Source of the DNA: CAZLYK01 sp964563495
Lineage (GTDB): Bacteria; Acidobacteriota; Blastocatellia; RBC074
Assembly (NCBI GenBank): GCA_964563495.1
Contig: CAZLYK010000102.1
Location: 1-19,188 of the forward strand
Direction: 5' to 3'
Length of the DNA stretch: 19,188 nt
In this document: positions 13,022 to 19,188 of the stretch, in pieces
How positions within the stretch are numbered: position 1 is the first letter of the stretch
Layout of the letters: each line of letters starts with the position of its first letter
The notes under the pieces: model-generated
Seen by the model: the letters and a program-made list of their open reading frames with translations, nothing else
Told to the model about the DNA's origin: nothing
The model's database searches: none
Made by a program: the position numbers and the translations under genes

Positions 13022-14050
13022 TTAAGTAGAGGCGCGTTCGCCTTCCCCGGCGCTTTTCGGGAAGAGTAGCGAAAGAGCGACCGATACCCCGATCACGCCA
13101 GCGATGACTCCGAGCGAGAGCGTGATCGGGAACTTGCCGCCGAACAGGTCGTTGAGCCATACCATCTTCAGCCCGACGAAGATCAGCACAACCGCCAGCC
13201 CGTACTTGAGCAGGTGGAATTTATCCACCGCCCCGGCCAGCATGAAATACATCGCGCGCAGGCCGAGGATGGCGAAGATGTTCGAGGTGAAGACGATCAG
13301 CGGCTCGCCGGTCAACGCGAAGATCGCCGGGACCGAATCCACGGCGAAGATCACGTCGGTCAGCTCCAGGAAGAGCAGCGCCAGCAGCAGCGGAGTCGCG
13401 TGCAAAACGCCGTCGAGTCGCACGAAGAATTGCTGGCCATGCAAGCCCGGCGTCACCGGCATCAGCTTGCGGAAGAGCCGGATGACCGGATTCGTCTCTG
13501 GATTCATAGGCCTCTCCGGAGCAAACATCATCTTCAAACCGGTCAGGATCAGGAAGGCGCCGAAAAGGATGATGATCGCATGGTATTGCATCAGCGCCGC
13601 GCCCAGCGCGATGAAGATCGCGCGGAAGACGAGCGCGCCCAGAATCCCGTAAAACAGCACCCTGTGCTGGTACCTCGCCGGTATGGCAAAGAAGCTGAAG
13701 ACCACGACAAAGACGAAGATGTTATCCACCGCCAGCGACTTCTCGACCAGGTAACCGGTTAGAAACTCCAGCGACGCTTGCCACGCCGCCGCCGCCGGGT
13801 CGAAGCCCGGCAGCGCGGCGAGCCGTGAGTCCTGCGGGAGCTTCCAGAGCGCATACCGGTACAAGCCGAAGTTGAAGATGAGCGCCATCACGACCCAGAC
13901 GACGCTCCATCCGGCGGCTTCGCGGAACGACACTTCGTGCGCCTTGCGATGAAACACGCCCAAGTCGAGCGCGAGCAGAAAGACGACGAAACCGGTGAAG
14001 GCCAGATAGGCCCACCAGTAGTCGGCGAATGGAAAGAGTGTAATGTTCAT
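13022..14050 (-). CDS. TerC/Alx family integral membrane protein
   Basis: A 342-residue inner-membrane protein of the TerC family, Alx-like subgroup (about nine membrane helices). Family signatures are E-K-S-L-A-V-D-N at 103-110 and E-L-T-D-V-I-F-A-V-D-S-V-P-A at 229-242; the acidic residues in both are thought to handle a metal ion. Relatives (E. coli Alx, MeeF/MeeY-type) export manganese and one is induced at high pH. The start M-N-I-T-L-F-P-F-A-D-Y-W-W is the usual family beginning, though no good ribosome site precedes it. It follows the zinc-ribbon gene by 82 bases and precedes the carbonic anhydrase unit, suggesting a common ion/pH role. Confidence 0.9.
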   Translation of the reverse strand: MNITLFPFADYWWAYLAFTGFVVFLLALDLGVFHRKAHEVSFREAAGWSVVWVVMALIFNFGLYRYALWKLPQDSRLAALPGFDPAAAAWQASLEFLTGYLVEKSLAVDNIFVFVVVFSFFAIPARYQHRVLFYGILGALVFRAIFIALGAALMQYHAIIILFGAFLILTGLKMMFAPERPMNPETNPVIRLFRKLMPVTPGLHGQQFFVRLDGVLHATPLLLALLFLELTDVIFAVDSVPAIFALTGEPLIVFTSNIFAILGLRAMYFMLAGAVDKFHLLKYGLAVVLIFVGLKMVWLNDLFGGKFPITLSLGVIAGVIGVSVALSLLFPKSAGEGERAST

Positions 14051-14083
14051 CGTGTGACGTAGTGGTCTTTTGATTCTTTAATC

Positions 14084-14111
14084 CCGAAGCCGGCCACTTG
14101 ACCGGCTTCGG
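14084..14111 (-). repeat. Perfect 10-bp stem-loop between the zinc-ribbon gene and terC
   Basis: CCGAAGCCGG (14084-14093) and CCGGCTTCGG (14102-14111) form a perfect 10-bp stem with an 8-base loop. Read on the - strand it lies in the leader of terC, 33 bases before the ATG, and is not followed by T residues. Likely an intercistronic stability element or attenuator. It does not resemble the yybP-ykoY manganese riboswitch. Confidence 0.5.
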
Positions 14112-14132
14112 CTGTTGATTCAAGCGGGCGGA

Positions 14133-14399
14133 TCAGTCGAAGTCGAAGATCTCGCCGAGCAGCGATTTGCGCTTGCGCCCATGAGGGCCGTGATGACGTC
14201 GGTCGTCGCCGTATTTTTCCGGATAATACTCGCGCTGATGGTCCGGTTCGCGCGCATCCACCCGGTCCGCCGCGCGCTCGATGATCTTGTCGAGCTCGCC
14301 TCGGTCGAGCCAGACCCCGCGACATTTCGGGCAATAATCAATTTCGACGCCCTGGCGATCAGCCATCGTCAGGGCCACGTTACATACAGGACAGTTCAT
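14133..14399 (-). CDS. Small zf-TFIIB-type zinc-ribbon protein
   Basis: An 88-residue soluble protein with a treble-Cys pair zinc ribbon: Cys3 and Cys6 (M-N-C-P-V-C) and Cys23 and Cys26 (Y-C-P-K-C-R-G-V-W-L-D-R-G-E-L), the hallmark of the zf-TFIIB family. The remainder is charged and His/Arg-rich (D-D-R-R-H-H-G-P-H-G-R-K-R-K) with an acidic tail. The ATG at 14399 puts the first Cys at position 3 as usual and follows GAGGG by a normal distance; the GTG at 14408 is an alternative. The role of this common small protein is unknown. It leads the - strand gene series and is divergent from nhaR. Confidence 0.82.
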   Translation of the reverse strand: MNCPVCNVALTMADRQGVEIDYCPKCRGVWLDRGELDKIIERAADRVDAREPDHQREYYPEKYGDDRRHHGPHGRKRKSLLGEIFDFD

Positions 14400-14570
14400 A
14401 ATTTCCACCCTCGATTCGGTTCTTAGACTCCCAATTCCACCCGTGCCAGGACGTCTTGCGTTTCACGCCCGCACAAATTTCTCTAACAACTCCAACCGCG
14501 CTCAAACTGCGCGGCAATCGCTTTCGATGGTGGAAGGTAGCACAAGACAATACACTGGAAAACTAGATAA

Positions 14571-14582
14571 ATTGGTTACAAT
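14571..14582 (+). promoter_or_regulatory. Possible LysR-type binding site in the nhaR promoter region
   Basis: ATTGGTTACAAT is an ATTG-N4-CAAT palindrome in an AT-rich stretch, 30 bases before the nhaR start. It overlaps a possible -35 (TTGG.. near 14572), and TATATAG near 14598 could serve as a -10. LysR regulators commonly bind such sites to control themselves and a divergent target, here the zinc-ribbon/terC side. Confidence 0.35.
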
Positions 14583-14612
14583 CAGTAGATAAAACCTATA
14601 TAGTAGAAAGCC

Positions 14613-15512
14613 ATGGAATGGCTCAATTATCATCACTTGCTCTACTTTTGGCTGGTCGCGAAGAGGGGGAGCGTCGTTCAAGCCAGCGCCGAGTTGCGAC
14701 TGGCGCAGCCCACCGTCAGCGCCCAGATCCGGGCGCTGGAGCATTCTCTGGGTGAAAAGCTCTTCAACCGGGTCGGCAAAAGGTTGGTTCTGACCGATGT
14801 CGGCCACGTCGTCTTTCGCTACGCAGAAGAGATCTTCAGTATCGGGACCGAGCTTCAGCATGCGCTCAAAGGGAGGCCGAGTCACAGGCCGCTGAAATTG
14901 GTCGTGGGGGTTGCGGACGTCGTTCCCAAGCTGGTGGCCTTGAAACTGCTGGAGCCTGTCTTGCATCTTACCGATGCGGTTCGCCTGGTCTGTCTTGAGG
15001 ATAAGTCTGACAGGCTGTTGGCCGAACTCTCCAGGCATGCGCTCGACGTTGTTATTACGGACGCGCCGGCCGGGCCGTCGGTCAAAGTTCGGGCTTATAA
15101 TCATCTCTTGAGTGAGAGCCCGATTGTGTTCTGCGGCGTAAAGAAGCTCGCCTCCCACTATCGCCGCGAGTTTCCGCAATCCTTGAACGACGCCCCGATG
15201 CTGTTGCCCTCCGAAAACACCATGCTGCGACGTTCATTGAACCAGTGGTTTGAGGCGAACGGCCTACGGCCGAAGATAATCGGAGAATTCGAAGACAGCG
15301 CCCTGCTCAAGGTCTTTGGTCAAAAAGGGATCGGCGTGTTTCCCTCGCCGGCGGTCATCGAGAAAGAGGTGAACAGGCAATACGGCGTTTGCCGCGTTGG
15401 AGTCATATACGGCTTGACCGAACGATTCTATGCGGTTTCTATCGAGAGGAAACTCCGCCACCCCGCCGTGATTGCCGTCAATGAGGCGGCGCGTCGGAAA
15501 CTTTTTCATTGA
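14613..15512 (+). CDS. nhaR: LysR-family regulator, NhaR type
   Basis: A 299-residue LysR-type DNA-binding protein strongly resembling NhaR, the sodium- and alkali-responsive activator of Na+/H+ antiporter genes. M-E-W-L-N-Y-H-H-L-L-Y-F-W is the NhaR-type start; the winged HTH spans about 7-66 (L-A-Q-P-T-V-S-A-Q-I-R-A-L-E). NhaR-like effector-domain marks are G-R-P-S-H-R-P-L-K-L-V-V-G-V-A-D-V-V-P-K, D-A-P-A-G-P, L-L-P-S-E-N-T-M-L-R-R-S-L and E-F-E-D-S-A-L-L-K-V-F-G-Q-K-G-I-G-V-F. No nhaA antiporter gene is in the window. It is divergent from the zinc-ribbon-terC-carbonic anhydrase-SulP series, its likely targets. Its 3' end abuts the IS630 remnant. Confidence 0.88.
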   Translation: MEWLNYHHLLYFWLVAKRGSVVQASAELRLAQPTVSAQIRALEHSLGEKLFNRVGKRLVLTDVGHVVFRYAEEIFSIGTELQHALKGRPSHRPLKLVVGVADVVPKLVALKLLEPVLHLTDAVRLVCLEDKSDRLLAELSRHALDVVITDAPAGPSVKVRAYNHLLSESPIVFCGVKKLASHYRREFPQSLNDAPMLLPSENTMLRRSLNQWFEANGLRPKIIGEFEDSALLKVFGQKGIGVFPSPAVIEKEVNRQYGVCRVGVIYGLTERFYAVSIERKLRHPAVIAVNEAARRKLFH

Positions 15513-15525
15513 AGGAACAGGCCGC

Positions 15526-16510
15526 GAAATGTTTGAGGTACTTGTCTGTAAACGCGCGTAACAGTAACTCCGCCTGATTTAGCCAACTTGCATGTGGAGG
15601 CGTGTAGAGCGGACGGAAGCGAGTATGCGCAGCAAGATAAGATAATTAGCTGCGCGTGTGATGGTCGATATGCGACGACCCATTATCCATAATCAGATGA
15701 ATCCGGTGAGCGCGTGCCCACCGACGAGCAATCTGCCGTAAAGCCCAGATGAAGTGTTCATGATTATTCGCCTCAAGGCAGCAGGCCCACATCTTTCCAT
15801 TCAAGACATTCAAAGCCACCAGCAAGTTCACCGTGCCCTGTCGTTTGTACTCAAACTCATAACGCGCAATCTGCCCAGGGCTCATTTTCTGCGCGGGCTT
15901 GAGGCGGGAGAGCGCCTGAATGTTCGGTTTCTCGTCAGCACAAATCAACACATCGCCCTGCTGGTACAAGTGCCAAACCCGCTCATAGCACCACAAAATC
16001 TGCGCCGCACGTCTGGTGAATGCTTCATCAATGGTCGCGGTCTTCCAATAACGACTGCGATGAGGTTGCAAACTCGCCTCAGCCAGGATGCGCGCCACCG
16101 TCGTATAGTGAATCGTCTCCACGATGGCCTGCGCGACGACTACTTGTTGGAGCGTGCGACAATTCCAACGTGTCACCTCCAATCCATAAGCGCTCGGGTC
16201 GGTGCAAGCAATACGCTCAATCGCTACTCGTTCCAGAGGGGGAAAAAACGGCTGGGCGGCCACTCCGTTCCTGGTCATAGATGGCCTCGACGCCATGCTC
16301 CAGATATCGTTGCCATAATTCCCACAAACTGGTGCGGCCTATACCCAACCAGAGCACGATCGTTACGATTCGTTCGCCGCGATCCAATGCCAACAATGCA
16401 CGGGCTCGGTTGGCTACTTGTTGAATCATCCGACCTTCGCTGGCTACTTCCTGTAAGTAGCAGCGATCTTTCGTATTCAGTTTGTATTCGGCAGGCTTGC
16501 GTCCATTCAT
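15526..16510 (-). pseudogene. IS630 transposase with frameshift, internal stop and missing end
   Basis: ATG 16510, preceded by AGAGGAAG, starts a helix-turn-helix half (L-A-L-D-R-G-E, R-T-S-L-W-E-L-W-Q-R-Y, Y-D-Q-E-R-S-G-R-P). At the run of six T and five C (16238-16248 on the complementary strand) the frame moves by +1 into P-L-E-R-V-A-I-E-R-I-A-C-T and the DDE domain. The catalytic acids are D in C-A-D-E-K-P-N-I-Q, D in L-I-M-D-N-G-S-S-H, and E in H-A-S-W-L-N-Q-A-E-L-L (codon 15568-15570). A TAA at 15646-15648 interrupts between the second D and E. The homopolymer shift could once have been programmed frameshifting; the stop and truncation make it dead. Confidence 0.8.
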
Positions 16511-16595
16511 TCCGATCACTTCCTCTTTGCAAGGAAGCGTATGTCGGTAGAGGAGGCAAAATCAATTTGTTCGGAAATTTACGCTACAGTCCACT
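15526..16595 (-). mobile_element. IS630-family insertion sequence, decayed and truncated
   Basis: An IS630 (Tc1/mariner-like) element read on the - strand. The transposase frame can be followed from 16510 to about 15526, where it breaks off next to the nhaR stop, so the distal transposase end and the inverted repeat on that side are missing. The proximal end is probably around 16580-16595 (CTGTAGCGTAAATTTCC read on the - strand), but without the partner repeat this boundary is a guess. No target-site duplication can be assessed. Confidence 0.7.
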
Positions 16596-16638
16596 AGCTG
16601 GACGGCCTGGCTGTCTAAGTGTCCTACCTGCGCAAGAC

Positions 16639-17445
16639 TCAGGTCCTCAATTGGTAATTCGATCCCAAAACTCGCCCCGCGCCGCGGCTGCGGCGGCTGA
16701 CGAGGAGGGTTGTTCCCACGAGCACCGCCACCCCCACCGCCACCGCGCCGACCGTCGCCGAGCTTGCCGGTGTTGCGCGCGAAAACTGATTGACCGCCAC
16801 CGCGACGAGCGCCCAGATGACCGTCAGCGCGTACGGCGCATTACCCCTCATTGTTGCGGTTACGGCGGACGCGATCACGCCGGCCAGCAGTAGCGCAACA
16901 ATCCCCCATGTCTGCGCGTCAATCCCCAAGCCTTTCCACCCAAAGGCGGTGAGGGTTTGCGCGACATTGGCGACCGTGGCGACCGTAATCCAGCCGAGAA
17001 ATATGCTAAACGCCATGTAGACCAACCACGCTTCGCCCCTCGAAAAAGTCGCGGCGCCCTGGTATGCGCGCGCGACTACGCCGACAAGCGAGGCCAGCAG
17101 CCACAGCATGATCGCGACGCTCAGCGCAAACAGCGACCGCTGAAACACGAGCATCCAGGCTGAGGTCGCCCCCATCGCCGAAGCCGTCAGCCAGCCGACG
17201 CGCCGCAGCAACGGGTTCTGGCGCTGGCCAGGCAACGCCTGCCAGACGGCGTAACCCAGCGACAGGGCGAAGATCAGGTTCCAGATCGTGAACGCATAGC
17301 CGGCAGGCACGACATAAATCGGGTAGCGGTTTGAGATCTCGCCGATGCTCGGCCCGGTGATTTCCAATTGCGTCAGCGCGGCCACCACGGGCTGAGCGAC
17401 GGCGAAACAAACATTGAGCGATTGTCTAAGTTTGTCATTCGGCAT
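16639..17445 (-). CDS. TspO/MBR-related tryptophan-rich membrane protein
   Basis: A 268-residue membrane protein with about seven or eight hydrophobic helices, related to the TspO/peripheral-benzodiazepine-receptor superfamily in its longer bacterial form: I-S-N-R-Y-P-I-Y-V-V-P-A-G-Y-A-F-T-I-W-N-L-I-F (about 37-59) is the characteristic P-x-x-x-F-x-x-x-W stretch; W-residues recur (W-Q-A-L, W-L-L, W-L-V-Y, G-W-I-T). TspO proteins bind porphyrins and related tetrapyrroles and affect stress and pigment regulation. The start at 17445 lies after a purine-rich GGGAUGG tract; the frame continuing to 17649 lies inside the upstream gene and is not used. It is 83 bases behind the B12-binding regulator, likely its target. 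Confidence 0.75.
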   Translation of the reverse strand: MPNDKLRQSLNVCFAVAQPVVAALTQLEITGPSIGEISNRYPIYVVPAGYAFTIWNLIFALSLGYAVWQALPGQRQNPLLRRVGWLTASAMGATSAWMLVFQRSLFALSVAIMLWLLASLVGVVARAYQGAATFSRGEAWLVYMAFSIFLGWITVATVANVAQTLTAFGWKGLGIDAQTWGIVALLLAGVIASAVTATMRGNAPYALTVIWALVAVAVNQFSRATPASSATVGAVAVGVAVLVGTTLLVSRRSRGAGRVLGSNYQLRT

Positions 17446-17528
17446 TATTTTGTTCCATCCCTTCTTCCCCTCGTAATATTCCCGCCGACTGTGCGGCGAT
17501 TTGACTTCAATCGGAAAATTGCAAAGCC

Positions 17529-18458
17529 TTAAAACCGCGCGCCCAGTCTGACCAGATGCCGCTCCAGCAGATCGAAGTCTTCGACCAACAAGGCGCGCGT
17601 CTTCCCGATCTCTTCGACTAAAGCCTCTTCCTTCGCTCCCCCGACCCACAACTCAATTTGTGAAGGCAGATTTCGGGCGACTTTTTGTATTTCAATGATC
17701 CCCTGTTCGGAGCCTTCAGCTCCGATGAATCCCAGGACGACCGCTTGCGGCGCGGTCTTCCGGGCCGCCCCGACAATCTCAGCCGCGGGGAGGTCGGCTC
17801 CCAGATAGATGACGCCTAACCCGCCCCCCGCCGCCAGCATTGCAGAGAGCAGAATGCCGAATTCGTGCCTCTCTCCGCTGGGGGTGGCGAACAGCGCCAG
17901 GCCGGTCGGCGAAGTTCGCTGGTGAAGTGGAATGAGCGCCCCGAGCAGGTTGCGCAGCAATGACGATGCCATGTGTTCTTGCGCGACGCTGAGCTTCCCC
18001 TGGTGCCAGCCCTCGCCGACTTGCCGCATCAAGGGCAAAGCGACGCGGTGAACCAATTGCCGCGGAGCCAGCACGGCGGCAAGCAGCGACAACTCGCGCT
18101 CCGCCTCGGCATAGTCCAGGCGCTCGATGGCTGCCATCACGGAGCGTGGCGCCAGGGCAAGCTCATCATGGCGAACTGACTTCATCGCGTCTTCGCCGTC
18201 TGCCACTGTGGCAGGGATGGAGATCAGACCTTGCAATTCTTCATCGCTAAGTGGCGCCAACCGGCCGATCGCGTGTCCTTTCTCCACGGCCGCGTTCAAC
18301 AAGCGCAGGCGACGCACATCCGCCTCTGTGTACAAACGTCCGCGCTCATCGCGCTGCGGGGCGACGGCCTTATAGCGTCGCTCCCAGGCGCGGAGCGTAT
18401 CCAGGCTGATGCCAGTCAGTTTGGAAACGGCCCGTATTGGGTATAACGAAGTACTCAT
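17529..18458 (-). CDS. MerR-type regulator with B12-binding domain, CarH/LitR-like
   Basis: A 309-residue regulator with an N-terminal MerR winged helix (about 6-70: Y-P-I-R-A-V-S-K-L-T-G-I-S-L-D-T-L-R-A-W-E-R-R-Y), a four-helix B12-binding cap and a Rossmann-like cobalamin domain (about 185-305). The adenosylcobalamin photoreceptor marks are present: W-x9-E-H with Trp151, Glu161 and His162, and the lower-ligand loop G-E-R-H-E-F-G with His198. The Trp-to-His spacing of 47 is nearly that of Thermus CarH. CarH proteins repress in the dark and release DNA on illumination, usually controlling carotenoid or photo-protection genes. AGAGGTCAGG precedes the start. The TspO-related gene follows on the same strand. 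Confidence 0.88.
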   Translation of the reverse strand: MSTSLYPIRAVSKLTGISLDTLRAWERRYKAVAPQRDERGRLYTEADVRRLRLLNAAVEKGHAIGRLAPLSDEELQGLISIPATVADGEDAMKSVRHDELALAPRSVMAAIERLDYAEAERELSLLAAVLAPRQLVHRVALPLMRQVGEGWHQGKLSVAQEHMASSLLRNLLGALIPLHQRTSPTGLALFATPSGERHEFGILLSAMLAAGGGLGVIYLGADLPAAEIVGAARKTAPQAVVLGFIGAEGSEQGIIEIQKVARNLPSQIELWVGGAKEEALVEEIGKTRALLVEDFDLLERHLVRLGARF

Positions 18459-18508
18459 CCTGACCTCTAATCCGGTATTTGGATGTTTGCAAAAGACGAC
18501 GCCTTTTC

Positions 18509-18622
18509 AACAGCAAGGCCCTGCTCGATCGGATTACTGATCGGGCTCACATCATCGAGACCGGCACAGAGAGCTTCCGTTTCAAACGCACGGTGGCGAG
18601 TAAGAAAAAGGTGAAGAACTGA
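18509..18622 (+). pseudogene. istB: IS21 helper ATPase IstB, C-terminal tail
   Basis: In the + frame through 18518-18622 the sequence A-L-L-D-R-I-T-D-R-A-H-I-I-E-T-G-T-E-S-F and F-K-R-T followed by a lysine-rich end and TGA is the C-terminus of IstB-type ATPases of IS21 elements. Only about 34 residues are left; the ATPase core is absent, replaced by the regulator's upstream region at about 18509. Confidence 0.72.
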
Positions 18623-18651
18623 TCACCAGAAGTAGCCTCCGCTGCGACGAG

Positions 18652-18709
18652 CGGTCAAGGGCTTCGCAAGCTGGGCGGCTGAAAAAACCAGCCACCCAGC
18701 CCTTGACCG
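18652..18709 (+). repeat. Large two-part stem-loop in the IS21 end
   Basis: CGGTCAAGGGC (18652-18662) pairs with GCCCTTGACCG (18699-18709), and within it GCTGGGCGGCTG (18670-18681) pairs with CAGCCACCCAGC (18689-18700) with one mismatch and an A-rich 7-base loop; the two stems share two bases at 18699-18700. Likely a terminator or translation-blocking hairpin belonging to the element. Confidence 0.55.
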
Positions 18710-18820
18710 TCGTCTCGCTTCGGCTAAGAGCTGGATAAGAAGAGCTACCGCTCTTCTCTGGCTGAAAGCCAGGAGGAATCAACTGTGCATCAGATTAGTG
18801 CAGATTTGATGGAGTGGGGT

Positions 18821-18853
18821 GGGGCCAAATGAGACCGCCGAAAGGGGCCAAAT
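18821..18853 (+). repeat. Direct repeats GGGGCCAAAT x2
   Basis: Two identical 10-mers begin 23 bases apart (18821 and 18844). In IS21-type ends such repeats are transposase-binding sites. They support placing the element's right terminus just beyond. Confidence 0.5.
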
Positions 18854-19039
18854 CAGGGCTCATTCCTGACTGCCGCAACATGCCGCATGTCTGTAACCCA
18901 CCTGCTTCAACAATAGGCTGAAGATTGTTTATATGTGTGATGTGATAAATGAGCGTCGGTCGCGGAACCATTCTTCAGTCCAATCAGGAGGAATCTCATT
19001 AAACTGATTATTTCGGAAAGGGGCAGCCCAAGCATTCAG

Positions 19040-19186
19040 CTATTGTCTTTTCCTCAACACACGCAACCTTTGCTGGAACGGTGTATTGGCTTCAAGAGCA
19101 GCAAGCTCATTAACCTCGAGCCAGCGACGCTGGATTTCGGAGTCAAGCTCGTTCTGGTGCTCGTAATAATACGCCAGCGCAGCGTA
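19040..19186 (-). CDS. DUF433 (antitoxin-like) protein, 5' partial
   Basis: The last 48 codons of a - strand gene that enters from beyond the window. Y-A-A-L-A-Y-Y-Y-E-H-Q-N-E-L-D-S-E-I resembles the end of the DUF433 winged-helix domain, found in VapB45-like antitoxins that pair with DUF5615 PIN-like toxins. Stop TAG is at 19040-19042. No DUF5615 toxin follows downstream; instead 35 more codons are open in the same frame after the stop (to TAA at 18929-18931) and read L-N-A-W-A-A-P-F-R-N-N, which I do not recognise. The call rests on one short motif. Confidence 0.5.
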   Translation of the reverse strand, partial: YAALAYYYEHQNELDSEIQRRWLEVNELAALEANTPFQQRLRVLRKRQ

Positions 19187-19188
19187 AA

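Larger units (their letters stand above)
18509..18880 (+). mobile_element. IS21-family right-end remnant
   Basis: Following the istB tail comes a non-coding end region with a large stem-loop and two direct copies of GGGGCCAAAT (18821-18830 and 18844-18853), the kind of repeated terminal sequence IS21 elements use for transposase binding. The right tip is probably between about 18865 and 18895 but is not defined. The left end and istA are missing. Confidence 0.5.

Noticed and set aside
13214..13762. 182-codon open frame on the + strand opposite terC
   Set aside because: Shadow of the terC reading frame; charged repetitive composition without domain features.
14051..14132. yybP-ykoY manganese riboswitch upstream of terC
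   Set aside because: The gap is only 82 bases and holds a single simple hairpin; the conserved riboswitch loops are not recognisable.
1..19188. tRNA, rRNA, CRISPR array, phage or secretion-system genes
   Set aside because: None seen on either strand; repeats present are hairpins or IS ends, not spaced arrays.

Overview
The window looks like chromosomal DNA of a GC-rich (roughly 55-60% by eye) soil-type Gram-negative bacterium. The family mix (LURP-one-like protein, DUF6624, NhaR-type regulator, CarH-like B12 photoreceptor, IS630/IS21 remnants) suggests Acidobacteriota, perhaps Blastocatellia. That placement is inference; no rRNA gene or other phylogenetic marker is present.

Layout. (1) 1-6191: loosely linked, mostly + strand housekeeping and accessory genes: a secreted SnoaL-like protein, an alpha/beta hydrolase, a DinB-fold protein, a LURP-one-related protein, a DUF6624 protein and a YgiD-type extradiol dioxygenase. 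They are interleaved with broken genes: a class V aminotransferase with pieces missing, a Fic N-terminus joined to an ECF sigma C-terminus, an O-methyltransferase stub, and a frameshifted metallo-beta-lactamase-fold protein. (2) 6203-10036: a stress cluster. A decayed groES-groEL pair on the - strand diverges from hsp20-grpE-(hsp20 remnant)-ytxH-orf110 on the + strand. (3) 10347-14399, - strand: a small zinc-ribbon protein, a TerC/Alx-type membrane protein, a beta-carbonic anhydrase and a SulP anion transporter, with nhaR divergent at 14613-15512. Together they look like an ion/pH/bicarbonate homeostasis block. (4) 15526-19188: a decayed IS630 element, a CarH-like B12-binding MerR regulator with a TspO-related membrane protein downstream, an IS21 right-end remnant, and a partial DUF433-type antitoxin-like gene at the edge.

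The most interesting signal is regulatory. Three sites with sigma-54-type (-24/-12) architecture stand in front of stress genes: two that resemble each other and point apart in the groES/hsp20 gap (7213-7228 on -, 7385-7400 on +), and an essentially consensus site upstream of the carbonic anhydrase-SulP operon (12799-12814 on -). No CIRCE element is visible at groES. This suggests an RpoN-linked chaperone plus CO2/bicarbonate stress response; it is a hypothesis from sequence motifs only.

The second theme is gene erosion by internal deletion. The aminotransferase, groEL and a second hsp20 have lost their middles while recognisable ends remain, and the groEL junction carries a 10-base overlap typical of microhomology deletion. 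Real decay and assembly or read error cannot be separated from sequence alone.
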